Of a DNA stretch of 43,162 nt, positions 11,417 to 19,724 are shown one piece after another. The stretch is taken from positions 1 to 43,162 of the forward strand of contig DASRKB010000065.1 of NCBI GenBank assembly GCA_035649175.1, read 5' to 3'. Origin of the DNA: SCGC-AG-212-J23 sp035649175 (GTDB lineage: Bacteria > Pseudomonadota > Gammaproteobacteria > Burkholderiales > SG8-39). Numbering within the stretch: the first letter of the stretch is position 1; each line of letters starts with the position of its first letter. Below the pieces are notes generated by a model. It saw only the letters and a program-made list of their open reading frames with translations. It searched no databases and had not been told where the DNA came from. The translations under genes were made by a program, and so were the position numbers.

Positions 11417-12625
11417 ATGACCGAGCAGTCGTCGCGGCCTGCCTATCGCTGGATCATCGTCTTCGCAGCGGCGGCGATCCTCGCCATCGCGATGGGCGCG
11501 ATCGTCAATGGCATGTCCGCGTTCATCGTCCCGATGCAGGAACGCTTCGGCTGGACGAGAGGTGAAGCAGCGCTGATCAATCTGGCAGGCCTGGTCGGCC
11601 TGGCATTCGGTGGCGTGGTCTCGGGGCGGCTGGCAGACCGCATCGGAGCCCGGCCGGTCATTCTGCTCGGCGTCGTGGTGCTCGGCCTTTGCTATCTGGC
11701 CGCATATTTCCTCAGCTCGCTCTGGCAGTTCTACGCCGTGTTCGCCATCGCAGGGTTCCTGGGTGCGGGCGCCATCTTCGCCCCGGTGATGGCATTGGTG
11801 GGCAACTGGTTCGCTGCGGGCGCCGGACTGGCGATCGGGATCGTATCCGCGGGCCAGGCGCTGGGACAGGGCGGTGTGCCCTTCGCGTCGTCCTTCCTGA
11901 TCGAGGCGTACGGAGTCCAGGGCGCGCTCGGCATCACCGGCGCGGTCATGCTGGCGGTGATGGTGCCTCTCAGCTGGCTGATGCGCCCGGCCGCAGTCGA
12001 AGCGGCCCGGCCGGTCGCCGCCAACGCCGATGCCGAGGCGACAACGCTTCCCTACAACGTCGTGATCGTGCGGATGAGCGCGGCCATCATCCTGTGCTGC
12101 ACGTGCATGTCCGTTCCGCTGATGCATCTCGTCCCGCTCGTCCAGGACGCCGGCTTTCCGGCGGAAGACGCGAGCAGCGTCATCTTCGCCATGATGGTGT
12201 CGGCGATCTTCGGGCGCGTCGCGTTCGGCAAACTGGCCGACATGATCGGCGCGGTGCGCGCCTACATGACGGCGACCGCGTGGATGACGGCGATGGTGTT
12301 CGGCTTCGTGTGGCTCGAGAGCCTGAGGGTTTTCTATGTCTATGCCATCGTGTACGGCTTCGGCTATGCGGGGGTGATGACGGGGGTTCTCACCACCATC
12401 CGTGCGTTAACGCCGGCGCAACGCCTGGGCGCCGCGATGGGGATCATCGGCATGTTCGGCTGGTTCGGCCACGCAACCGGTGGCTACCTGGGCGGCCTGC
12501 TGCACGACATCACCGGCGCTCATGACGCAGCCTATGCGGTGGCGGCGGTCGCCGGCCTGCTCAACCTTATCATCGTAAGTACGCTCCGTCCCCGGAGGCG
12601 CCAGCCGGATTTCGCGGTGGCGTAA
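11417..12625 (+). CDS. MFS transporter
   Basis: This is a 402-residue inner-membrane protein. ATG 11417 is preceded by a G-rich GGGGGACGG ribosome-binding site. The frame is open upstream, but there it is antisense to the kinase gene. Twelve hydrophobic segments can be traced. The MFS loop 2-3 motif appears as GRLADRIGARPV, with a related GKLADMIGAV between helices 8 and 9. The sequence is like the monocarboxylate/oxalate-formate antiporter branch (FGWTRGEAALI after helix 1). The substrate is unknown. It is divergent from the kinase gene and 47 bp upstream of an orphan substrate-binding protein gene. Confidence 0.9.
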   Translation: MTEQSSRPAYRWIIVFAAAAILAIAMGAIVNGMSAFIVPMQERFGWTRGEAALINLAGLVGLAFGGVVSGRLADRIGARPVILLGVVVLGLCYLAAYFLSSLWQFYAVFAIAGFLGAGAIFAPVMALVGNWFAAGAGLAIGIVSAGQALGQGGVPFASSFLIEAYGVQGALGITGAVMLAVMVPLSWLMRPAAVEAARPVAANADAEATTLPYNVVIVRMSAAIILCCTCMSVPLMHLVPLVQDAGFPAEDASSVIFAMMVSAIFGRVAFGKLADMIGAVRAYMTATAWMTAMVFGFVWLESLRVFYVYAIVYGFGYAGVMTGVLTTIRALTPAQRLGAAMGIIGMFGWFGHATGGYLGGLLHDITGAHDAAYAVAAVAGLLNLIIVSTLRPRRRQPDFAVA

Positions 12626-12672
12626 CCGTCCTGAGCCCAAAGTCAGGCTCGGGAGATACGATTGAGGATCCG

Positions 12673-13638
12673 ATGCGGCTTGTGATTGTGACGTTGTGCT
12701 TCGCGCTTCTCGCTCTCCCAGGTCGAGCGCAGGGACCGATGCCCCGGATAGGATTTCTGGGCAACTCCAACCCGGCGCTCGAAGCGAATCTCGTGGGACC
12801 ATTCCGCGACGGCTTGCGCGACCTCGGGTACATCGAAGGGCAGAGCATCGCGATCGAGTACCGATGGGCCGAAGGCGACTATGGCCGTTTTCCGCGGCTT
12901 ATCCGCGAGCTGATCGACGCGAAGGTCGAGATCATCGTTACCGCGGGCACTCCGGCCACGCTCGCGCTCAAGAAAGCGACCACTTCGATCCCCATCGTGA
13001 TGATCGCGGTCGGCGATCCCGTAGGCACCGGTATCGTGCCTTCGTTGCGTCTGCCGGGAGGCAACATCACCGGCCTGACGTCGATTTCGCCGGAGCTCGA
13101 TGGGAAACGCCTGGAGCTCCTGCGCGAGGTGGCCCCTCGCGTTTCTCACATCGCAGTGCTGTGGAACTCCTCTAGCCCCCTGCAGGCCGTCGCGGAAAAG
13201 CAGACGCGCGCCGCGGCCGACGCGCTGGGGATGAAAATGCTTTCCTTGGGTGTGCGTAGCAAGGAGGATATCGACCGGGCATTTGGCGCCATTCTCAAGG
13301 AGCGCCCGCAAGCGCTGCTCGTGCTCGCCGATCGGCTTTTCCTGCACCACCGCCAGAGCATCATGGACTTCGCCCTCGAGCATCGCCTTCCGGGCGTACA
13401 CGCCTATCCGGAGCTCGTCGAGGCGGGCGGACTGATGTCCTTCGGGCCGAGCTACGCGGGCATGCACCGGCGAGCCGCCATCTTCGTCGACCGCATCCTC
13501 AGGGGCGCCAAACCGGGCGAGCTGCCGGTCGAGCGACCTGCGTCGTTCGAGCTCGTGGTCAACCTCCAGACCGCAAGGGCGCTGGGACTGAGTATCCCCG
13601 AGTCGGTTCTACTACGAGCGACCACAATCCTGCGCTAA
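12673..13638 (+). CDS. ABC-type substrate-binding protein (ABC_sub_bind/TrpX-like family)
   Basis: This 321-residue periplasmic protein has the signal peptide MRLVIVTLCFALLALPG followed by RAQG. The mature chain opens PRIGFLGN, then DGLRDLGYIEGQ, EYRWAEGDYGRFP and IVTAGTPATLALKKAT, the hallmarks of the PF04392 ABC_sub_bind family. A two-lobed Venus-flytrap fold is expected. No permease or ATPase gene lies beside it, as is common for these proteins in betaproteobacteria. GAGGAT precedes the start at a good distance. The ligand is unknown; some relatives bind tryptophan or other amino acids. Confidence 0.88.
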   Translation: MRLVIVTLCFALLALPGRAQGPMPRIGFLGNSNPALEANLVGPFRDGLRDLGYIEGQSIAIEYRWAEGDYGRFPRLIRELIDAKVEIIVTAGTPATLALKKATTSIPIVMIAVGDPVGTGIVPSLRLPGGNITGLTSISPELDGKRLELLREVAPRVSHIAVLWNSSSPLQAVAEKQTRAAADALGMKMLSLGVRSKEDIDRAFGAILKERPQALLVLADRLFLHHRQSIMDFALEHRLPGVHAYPELVEAGGLMSFGPSYAGMHRRAAIFVDRILRGAKPGELPVERPASFELVVNLQTARALGLSIPESVLLRATTILR

Positions 13639-13688
13639 GTTGCAGGCGTCGGCCGCAAACCACGCAGGCGGATGTGGCATCCTGCCGC

Positions 13689-14225
13689 ATGCGCGCGAGC
13701 AGCGAAGGCCGGCAGGTCTACGTCGCAAAGTGTCGCTGCAGCCGCGTGGTCCTGCAGGCGCAAGGTCCGCCGCTCGCGCATATCTGCTGCTATTGCGACG
13801 ACTGCCAGGCCGCCGCGCGAAAGATCGACGCGCGAGAGGGCGGCTGCAGCGGCCAAGGTCCGGACGGCGGCACGCCGAGCCTGCTGTTCCGCCGCGATCG
13901 CATCCGATTCGTGCAAGGGGAAGAGCTGCTCACGGTCTTGCGGGTGCGCGAGCCGACCCACACCGACCGGCTGATTGCGGCCTGCTGCAACACTGCCATC
14001 ACGCAACGCCATTACAACGGGTGGCCGCACTGCGGCGTCAAGTCCCACCTGTTCGAGCCGCCGATTCCGCCACTCGAGTTGCGCATCTACACGCGATACG
14101 CACCCGATCCGAGCGCCGTATCCCGCGACGTGCCGTGCGCCCGCGGCGCATCGCTTCGCCTCGTCCGGCGGCTGCTGCCGGCGGCACTCGCGCTGAAGGT
14201 GGTCACGCTGCGCCGTCGCGCCTAG
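13689..14225 (+). CDS. GFA/CENP-V-like (DUF6151-type) putative zinc-binding protein
   Basis: This is a 178-residue protein from ATG 13689; GTG 13674 is an alternative adding five residues. A cysteine pattern typical of the glutathione-dependent formaldehyde-activating fold is present: C15-x-C17, then C34-Y-C36-D-D-C39, which matches the CxC and CHCxxC zinc ligands. Later cysteines occur in AACCNTAI and PHCGVK. Those features resemble the uncharacterised DUF6151 branch rather than true GFA, so formaldehyde or glutathione chemistry should not be assumed. The last 23 bp overlap the end of the converging membrane-protein gene. Confidence 0.7.
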   Translation: MRASSEGRQVYVAKCRCSRVVLQAQGPPLAHICCYCDDCQAAARKIDAREGGCSGQGPDGGTPSLLFRRDRIRFVQGEELLTVLRVREPTHTDRLIAACCNTAITQRHYNGWPHCGVKSHLFEPPIPPLELRIYTRYAPDPSAVSRDVPCARGASLRLVRRLLPAALALKVVTLRRRA

Positions 14226-14607
14226 TCGAAGATCCAAGCGGCTCGAGCGCGCGACAGGGACCGAGCACGGTCATCACAATGACCGCGCGCCGCAAGTCCT
14301 GCGGCGTGCGAAACAGCGGATGCGCTGCGCGCCGCGGCGGTGCCGGCGCGGCGCGCACGACGAGAGGCGCGGGCACGGTCTCGATCGGCGCCGGCGGGGG
14401 CGGGGGCGGCGACACCGGCCGGCCCCAGATGTCCTCGAGCGGCTCTTCTTCCTCCGGCGCCCCCGCCGCACGCGCCGCGGCGTCGCGCTCCGCCGCTTGC
14501 TGCTGCTCGCGCAGGCGCTTCGCCGCCTTCTGCGCGAGGTGGTTGAACAGCATGAACCCCGCGATGATCAGGAAAAGGATCAGCAGCTCCGGGCCGGTCT
14601 GCGCCAT
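14203..14607 (-). CDS. Small single-pass membrane protein downstream of floA
   Basis: This is a 134-residue protein. Residues 7-24 (ELLILFLIIAGFMLFNHL) form one membrane helix. A charged, probably coiled segment follows (AAKRLREQQQAAERD), then a proline-rich linker (PPPPPP). It ends with a compact motif, FRTPQDLRRAVIVMTVLGPCRALEP, read here as two parts: FRTPQDLRRAV and IVMTVLGPCRALEP. The conserved-looking tail and the tight placement 12 bp after floA argue that it is real and part of the floA-nfeD unit. Function is unknown; an accessory role in membrane microdomains is inference. Confidence 0.72.
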   Translation of the reverse strand: MAQTGPELLILFLIIAGFMLFNHLAQKAAKRLREQQQAAERDAAARAAGAPEEEEPLEDIWGRPVSPPPPPPAPIETVPAPLVVRAAPAPPRRAAHPLFRTPQDLRRAVIVMTVLGPCRALEPLGSSTRRDGAA

Positions 14608-14619
14608 GGCGGCCTCCCG

Positions 14620-15600
14620 CTATTTCTTCGGAGCCCCGGGCGCGTCCTGCCCGGTGCCCGCGATCACGCCGCGCATGTCGGTATCGGCCTTCAGATTCTG
14701 CATGCGGTAGTAATCCATGATGCCCATGTTGCCGCTGCGGAACGCCTCCGACATGGCGCGCGGCACTTCGGCTTCGGCCTCCACCACGCGCGCGCGCATT
14801 TCCTGCTCGAGCGCCACCGCCATGGCCCGGCGCTCCTCGGCTTTTGCCTGGGCGATCTGCTTGTCGGCGTTCGCCTGGTCGATCTGCAGCTTCGCGCCGA
14901 TGTTCTCGCCGACGTCGACGTCGGCGATGTCGATCGACAGGATCTCGTAGGCGGTACCGGCGTCGAGCCCTCGCGAAAGGATGTGCTTCGAGATGTGATC
15001 CGGATTCTCGAGCACCTGCTTGTGGGTGCCCGCAGAGCCGATGGTGCTCACCATGCCCTCGCCGACGCGCGCGATGATCGTCTCCTCGCCCGCGCCTCCG
15101 ACCAGGCGGTCGATGTTGGTGCGCACGGTGACGCGCGATACCGCGATGAGCTGTATGCCGTCCTTCGCCACCGCGGCGATCTTGGGCGTCTCGATCACCT
15201 TGGGCAGCACCGACATCTGCACCGCCTCGAGTACGTTGCGCCCCGCAAGGTCGATGGCCGCCGCGCGCTTGAAAGGCAGTGGGATGTTCGCCTTGTCGGC
15301 CGAGATCATGGCGTTCACCAGGCGCACCACGTTGCCGCCGGCGAGGTAGTGCGCCTCCAGGTCATTGGTCGAGATGTCGAGCCCGGCCTTGACCGCGCTG
15401 ATGCGCGCCGTCACCACGGTGTTCGGCGGAATGCGGCGAAGTCGCATGCCGACCAGCGTGAAGAGGCCCACGTAGGCCCCTGAGGCCCACGCGGCGATCC
15501 ACAGCGGAATCGGCACCAGATACAGGATCACGGCGAGCGCCGCGATCACCAAGATGAGCAAACCCAAGCCCCCGGTGAGCCCGGTCTCAAGACCCGTCAT
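14620..15600 (-). CDS. floA: Flotillin-like protein FloA (UPF0365/SPFH family)
   Basis: This is a 326-residue membrane scaffold protein. An N-terminal hydrophobic hairpin (about 11-50) anchors it. The SPFH-type domain follows: RRIPPNTVVTARISAVKAGL, DLEAHYLAGGNV, FKRAAAIDLAGRNVLEAV. A charged coiled coil comes next (ANADKQIAQAKAEERRAMA). The C-terminal NMGIMDYYRMQNL motif is diagnostic of FloA/YqfA. In Bacillus, FloA organises functional membrane microdomains and works with NfeD. Here it starts 3 bp after the nfeD stop, an operon arrangement that supports the same partnership. Confidence 0.94.
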   Translation of the reverse strand: MTGLETGLTGGLGLLILVIAALAVILYLVPIPLWIAAWASGAYVGLFTLVGMRLRRIPPNTVVTARISAVKAGLDISTNDLEAHYLAGGNVVRLVNAMISADKANIPLPFKRAAAIDLAGRNVLEAVQMSVLPKVIETPKIAAVAKDGIQLIAVSRVTVRTNIDRLVGGAGEETIIARVGEGMVSTIGSAGTHKQVLENPDHISKHILSRGLDAGTAYEILSIDIADVDVGENIGAKLQIDQANADKQIAQAKAEERRAMAVALEQEMRARVVEAEAEVPRAMSEAFRSGNMGIMDYYRMQNLKADTDMRGVIAGTGQDAPGAPKK

Positions 15601-15603
15601 TTG

Positions 15604-16977
15604 TCACTCCTCCTCTTTGGAATTGGCTGGCGGCGTTGTTCTTCGCACCACGATCCGGTTGCCGTCCACGCGGATCACCTCTATGAGTTCCCCGGCGTCG
15701 ATGAGTTCCCCTTCCGACACCACGTCCACGCGCCGGCCGTCGATCTCGGCGATGCCCGCGGGCCGCAGGGTCGAGGAGGCGCGGCCGCGCCGCCCGAGCA
15801 GCGCGGCGTCGGTCTCCGGCGCCGAGGCGTAGCCTTGCGTCGCCTCCAGCCCGGTCTGCAGGACGAGCTGCCTTCCGACCGGCAGCCGCGGCAGGTAGCG
15901 CAGCAGCACGAGGCTTGCCACCAGCGAGACGACGAGCGCGAGCGCCACGCGAGCACCGGTGGCCAGCACGAACTGCGGGGTGCCGCCCGGCCCGAGCATG
16001 CTGAGCACCAGCGCCGCGAGCAGCGCGAGGACGCCAAGGACCCCCGCGATGCCGAATCCCGGGACGATGAAGATCTCGAGCGCGAGCAGGAGCACGCCGC
16101 CCAGCGCGAGCAAGAGCTCCTCCCAGCCGGCGAGCTGCACCAGCCAGTGGCCCCAGAAGAAGAGCCCGAGGCTCGCGATCCCCGTCGCGCCGGGAACGCC
16201 GAAGCCGGGCGTGCGCAGCTCGATCAGGATCCCGATCATCGCGATGCTGATGAGCAGCGAGCTCACCACCGGGTGTGTGAGGAAGCGCACCACGTTCTCG
16301 GCCCAGTTGGGCGACACGCGTTGCAGCTCTGCGCCGCCCAGCCCCAGGCGCTCGAGCGCCGCCGCCAGCGTGTCGGCCCGGAAATCGGCGAGCTTGTGCT
16401 TCAGCGCCTCGTCGGTGGTGAGCGTGAGGAGCTTGCCCTTCTCGATCACGCCGCGGATGGCGACGTCGGCGTCCACCATCGCCTCGGCCAGCTGCGGCGG
16501 GCGCTTGCGGGTCTCCGCGGTGGCGCGGAACTCCTTGCGCATGTAGGAGACGGTCTTCTCCTGCACCGCCTGCGGCGCCGCGCCGGGCTGTCCGGCCTGT
16601 ACCGGCGTCGCGGCGCCGATGGTCGAGCCTCCCGCCATGACGATGTGCTCGGCGGCGAGACTGATCAGCGCGCCCGCGGAGATGGCGCGCCTGTTCACGT
16701 AGGCGATGGTCTTCACCCGGCTCTCGAGCAGCGCGTCGCGGATCTGCACTGCCGCATCCACGCGGCCGCCGAAGGTGTTCACTTCCAGCACGAGCGCCGC
16801 GGCGCCGGCCTGCGCCGCCTCATCGATGGCGCGGCGCACGAAAGGCGCGAGCCCCAGGTCGATGGTGCCCTCGATGGGCGCGACGTAGACGATGGGACGC
16901 GCGGGCTGGGCGTGCGCGCTCGCAAGCAGCGAGAGGGCGAGAAGCGGGGCAAGCGCGAGGTGCAGGCGGGGAAGCAT
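15604..16977 (-). CDS. nfeD: Long-form NfeD protein: ClpP-like membrane serine protease with C-terminal OB domain
   Basis: This 457-residue protein has a signal peptide (LALAPLLALSLLASAHA) and a periplasmic ClpP-class protease domain at about 27-220. S100 (RRAISAGALI) and K141 (VQEKTVSYMR) are 41 residues apart. That equals the Ser97-Lys138 spacing of the archaeal stomatin protease PH1510 and supports an intact Ser-Lys dyad. Four to five membrane helices follow (about 245-375), then a C-terminal NfeD OB-fold domain (about 385-455; GRRGRASSTLRPAG, VDVVSEGE). Family members cleave stomatin/flotillin-type partners near their C-termini, so FloA is the obvious candidate substrate. Confidence 0.93.
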   Translation of the reverse strand: MLPRLHLALAPLLALSLLASAHAQPARPIVYVAPIEGTIDLGLAPFVRRAIDEAAQAGAAALVLEVNTFGGRVDAAVQIRDALLESRVKTIAYVNRRAISAGALISLAAEHIVMAGGSTIGAATPVQAGQPGAAPQAVQEKTVSYMRKEFRATAETRKRPPQLAEAMVDADVAIRGVIEKGKLLTLTTDEALKHKLADFRADTLAAALERLGLGGAELQRVSPNWAENVVRFLTHPVVSSLLISIAMIGILIELRTPGFGVPGATGIASLGLFFWGHWLVQLAGWEELLLALGGVLLLALEIFIVPGFGIAGVLGVLALLAALVLSMLGPGGTPQFVLATGARVALALVVSLVASLVLLRYLPRLPVGRQLVLQTGLEATQGYASAPETDAALLGRRGRASSTLRPAGIAEIDGRRVDVVSEGELIDAGELIEVIRVDGNRIVVRRTTPPANSKEEE

Positions 16978-17038
16978 GGCGGGAGTCTACGCGTAGTCTG
17001 CATGACGACACCTTCACCGCCGCCCGATCGCGAGGCGA

Positions 17039-17821
17039 CTACTTCGCAGGGGCGCCGAGGCGCTGCGAGATCTCGGCGGCCGCTGCCACGACGCGATCCC
17101 TGAGCCGGTCCTCGATCTCGCTAGCGCTGAAGGCGCCCGAGACAGTGGTGGCGTTGATGCCCGCCACGATGCGCCCGCCGAGGCCGCGCACGGGTGCCGA
17201 GATCGCGATCATGCCGCGCGGGAAGCGCTCGCCCGCGCTCGCGCTGTCGCTGATGCCGTACCCGCGCGCGCGGTCCTCGGCGATGCGCGCGGCGAGGGCG
17301 GCGAGTGTCGTGGGCGCGTTATTCCCGTCGGCGACGAGGCGCACGCCGCGGTAGAGTGCGGCGAGCGCGTCGGGCGCGAGATCGCCAAGCATCAGGCGGC
17401 CGATGCGCGTGACGTGCGCAGGGACGGTGAACCCCACGCCGAAGCTGCTGACCACCGCGCCGCTCGCCGGAAAGCGGGCGACGAACACGACATTGGTGCG
17501 ATCGAGCACTGCAAGCTGGGTCGAACAACCGATGTCGTCGCGCAACTGCGCGAGCACCGGCGCGGCGACCTCGACGATGTCGAGGGCGGCGAGATACTCG
17601 AACCCGAGGGACAGTACGCCGGGGCCGAGCGCGAAGCGTCCGTCGGGCTCGGCGCGCAGCAGGCCGAGCGCCTCGAGGCTGTGCAGCAGCCGATGCACCG
17701 TGGAGCGCGGGATGCCGAGCTCCGAGGTGACCTCTGGGGCGGCGATCCGGGTGCGCCGGCGGCTGAAGAGCCGCAGGATCGCCACGCCCCGCTCGAGGCC
17801 GGGGACGTCGGTCGCGCGCAC
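17039..17821 (-). CDS. IclR family transcriptional regulator
   Basis: This is a 260-residue protein from GTG 17821, giving MRATDVPGLERGVAILRLF. An N-terminal winged helix-turn-helix (about 10-75; APEVTSELGIPRSTVHRLLH) precedes the IclR effector domain (about 85-255). The latter includes ERFPRGMIAISAPVRGLGG and VAGINATTVSG. Longer in-frame starts would overlap the Rieske gene and are rejected. The GTG sits 4 bp after the Rieske stop, so it closes the operon that begins at mntH. IclR proteins usually sense the pathway substrate or an intermediate, so it may control this unit or the neighbouring aromatic cluster. Confidence 0.9.
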   Translation of the reverse strand: MRATDVPGLERGVAILRLFSRRRTRIAAPEVTSELGIPRSTVHRLLHSLEALGLLRAEPDGRFALGPGVLSLGFEYLAALDIVEVAAPVLAQLRDDIGCSTQLAVLDRTNVVFVARFPASGAVVSSFGVGFTVPAHVTRIGRLMLGDLAPDALAALYRGVRLVADGNNAPTTLAALAARIAEDRARGYGISDSASAGERFPRGMIAISAPVRGLGGRIVAGINATTVSGAFSASEIEDRLRDRVVAAAAEISQRLGAPAK

Positions 17822-17825
17822 TGCC

Positions 17826-18194
17826 TCAGTGCGGCGCGCGGAGGTAGATGCGCCCTTCGCGCACCGCCGCCTCGACACGACGCAGGCGGATGCGGGGATC
17901 CCCGGGATGGCAGCCGGTCTCAAGGTCGAACTCGTAGCCATGCCACGGACAAACGATCTGCGGAGCCTTGCCGAAGCGCAGCCCCTGGCTCGTGCGGTCA
18001 GGGCCGAGGACTTCCTCGACCCGCTGGTAGATCTTGCCCTGGCAGACGGGTCCGCCGGCGTGCGGGCAGCGGTTCTCCCACGCGATGACGCGCTCGCCGC
18101 GCCGGAACACGCCGACCTCGAGCCCGCCGACCGCGAACACCCTGTGCTCGCCGTCGGCAATCTGCGCGAGCTCGGCCACCATGACCTCGCTCAT
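17826..18194 (-). CDS. Rieske [2Fe-2S] protein
   Basis: This is a 122-residue single-domain protein. Cluster ligands are C43-P-H45 and C82-P-W-H85 (CPWHGYEFD). The 36-residue gap between the two motifs is about 20 longer than in classic Rieske ferredoxins. The extra segment (IYQRVEEVLGPDRTSQG) looks like an inserted strand-loop. ATG 18194 is chosen because GGAGG lies 7 bases upstream and because it overlaps the upstream stop as ATGA. It probably transfers electrons or feeds a mononuclear-iron oxygenase. No reductase is encoded nearby. Confidence 0.9.
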   Translation of the reverse strand: MSEVMVAELAQIADGEHRVFAVGGLEVGVFRRGERVIAWENRCPHAGGPVCQGKIYQRVEEVLGPDRTSQGLRFGKAPQIVCPWHGYEFDLETGCHPGDPRIRLRRVEAAVREGRIYLRAPH

Positions 18195-18469
18195 CGCGCG
18201 CCTCCCGGGAGCTCGGGTAGCTCGCGCCGGTACCACATCGCGACGTCGAACGGGTTGAGGTCGGCGGCGTGCATCAGGGCGCAGATCGCGATCACCGCCT
18301 CGGTCGCGGTGACGGCGTTCTTCTCCACGACGGCCCCCGTGCTGCGCGCCTCGCCTACGCGCGCGGCGTACAGGCGCACGGCGCTGGTGAAAGCGTCACG
18401 CAGCAGCTCGTCGGGCACGGACTCCGGTCCTTCGACGACCTGGCGCTCGTAGGCAAGAATGGCGGACAT
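18191..18469 (-). CDS. Small helical protein of unknown function, between amidohydrolase and Rieske genes
   Basis: This is a 92-residue protein. ATG 18469 is preceded by AAGGAGAT, a near-perfect ribosome-binding site; a longer start at 18499 lacks one. The sequence is mostly alpha-helical with no signal peptide or membrane span (DELLRDAFTSAVRLYAARVGE, AVTATEAVIAICALMHAADL) and ends NPFDVAMWYRRELPELPG. No family was recognised. Overlap with the Rieske start and a 26-bp gap from the amidohydrolase stop place it firmly in the operon. It may be an accessory subunit of one of those two proteins. Confidence 0.72.
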   Translation of the reverse strand: MSAILAYERQVVEGPESVPDELLRDAFTSAVRLYAARVGEARSTGAVVEKNAVTATEAVIAICALMHAADLNPFDVAMWYRRELPELPGGAR

Positions 18470-18495
18470 GGCGGATCTCCTTCTCTCGGTGTGCA

Positions 18496-19722
18496 TCATC
18501 GGTACTGCGGCGGCTCGACCGGCTGCGTCAGCTTGCGCTCGGGCAGCGGCAGCTTGAAGAGGTGAATCGCGTTCAGGCCGAGGATGTTGCGCTTCGCCTG
18601 CTCCGACAGAAACGGCAGGTCGGTGATCGAGCTCGGCAGGTCGAAATCCCAGTGCGGCCAGTCCGAGGAGAAGAGGAGCTGCGTCTCGGCGTTGATCGCC
18701 TGCAGCGTCGCCTCGGTGAGCTTCAGGTTGCTGCGCTCGAGCGGCTGGCTGCTGTAGTACATCTCGCGCATGTAATCGCTCGGCTTGCGCCGCAGCAGCG
18801 GCGCCTCGGAGGAGCGCATCATGTACTCATGGTCGAGGCGCTGCATGGTGAAGGGCACCCAGGCGAGGCCGCTCTCGATCCACACCACCTTGAGCTTCGG
18901 AAAGCGCTCCGGCAGGCCGTTGATCACCCAGTTGGTCAGGTGCAGGAGGTTGAAGTGCACGAACGAGATCGAGTGCATCGAGATGAAGCGGTTGCACTGC
19001 TTCATCGACTCGTCGCCCCAGTGGTAGCCGGAGTGAAAGGTTAGCGGCAGGCCGCGCTCCTCGAGCATCGCGTACAGGCGCATGTAGGCGTTGTCGTGCA
19101 CCGCGCGATAGCGCGTGGAGGTGACCGAGAAACCGATCACGCCGGGCTTGTCGCCGAACGCCTCGACGGTCCGTATGCAGGCCTCGGGATCGTTGAACGG
19201 CAGGTAGGCGAGTGCCTTGATGCGCGGCTCCTGCGGGATGATGCGCTCGATCAGCCAGCGGTTGAAGGCGTCGCCAAGCTGCACCTCGGCCTCGGAGATC
19301 GGGTGCATGCCGAGGGTCAGCATGGGTGTCGGGAAGACCACGGTGTAGTCGATCCCCATGGCGTCCATGCCGCGGCGCACGAGCGTGATCTGGCGGTGCA
19401 CGCCGGCCTCGGCTTCCTCGCGCTGCGAATGCTGGTGGGGGATGCGGCCGGCGACGTCCTGGAAGATGAGGCCGGGTTGCGTGTTCATCAGCCCGGTGAC
19501 GCCTTGCTTCTCCGAGATCGACTTGGCGAGGTGACGCAGCACATCGTTGTCGATGAGGTCGGTGATCTCGGACCAGAACGCGACCTCCGTGACGTGTGCG
19601 TCGATGTCCACCACGATGTAGTCGTCGCGCACGCGCTGGCGCAGCGCCGGCGCCAGCACGTCGCGCGTGTCGGAGTGGACCGTGATCTTGGGCAGTTCGC
19701 GGACGGGTGGGGATTTTTCCAT
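18496..19722 (-). CDS. Amidohydrolase-superfamily protein (COG2159/ACMSD-like metal-dependent hydrolase or decarboxylase)
   Basis: This is a 408-residue TIM-barrel enzyme. The first metal motif is D39-I-D41-A-H43 (VVDIDAHVTE). Further candidate ligands are in FHSGYHWGDE and the late SSDWPHWDFD, whose Asp is the usual catalytic or metal residue. Relatives include gamma-resorcylate, 5-carboxyvanillate and aminocarboxymuconate-semialdehyde decarboxylases, several of which use Mn or Zn. The start lies 2 bp past the stop of the NRAMP transporter gene, so metal uptake and this enzyme are coupled. Decarboxylation of a ring acid from the adjacent cluster is a reasonable hypothesis, but hydrolysis cannot be excluded. 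Confidence 0.88.
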   Translation of the reverse strand: MEKSPPVRELPKITVHSDTRDVLAPALRQRVRDDYIVVDIDAHVTEVAFWSEITDLIDNDVLRHLAKSISEKQGVTGLMNTQPGLIFQDVAGRIPHQHSQREEAEAGVHRQITLVRRGMDAMGIDYTVVFPTPMLTLGMHPISEAEVQLGDAFNRWLIERIIPQEPRIKALAYLPFNDPEACIRTVEAFGDKPGVIGFSVTSTRYRAVHDNAYMRLYAMLEERGLPLTFHSGYHWGDESMKQCNRFISMHSISFVHFNLLHLTNWVINGLPERFPKLKVVWIESGLAWVPFTMQRLDHEYMMRSSEAPLLRRKPSDYMREMYYSSQPLERSNLKLTEATLQAINAETQLLFSSDWPHWDFDLPSSITDLPFLSEQAKRNILGLNAIHLFKLPLPERKLTQPVEPPQYR

Positions 19723-19724
19723 GC

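Noticed and set aside
12633..12655. Imperfect hairpin CCTGAGCC...GGCTCGGG between the MFS and substrate-binding-protein genes
   Set aside because: Short stem with a wobble pair and no T-run; not enough for a terminator or riboswitch call.
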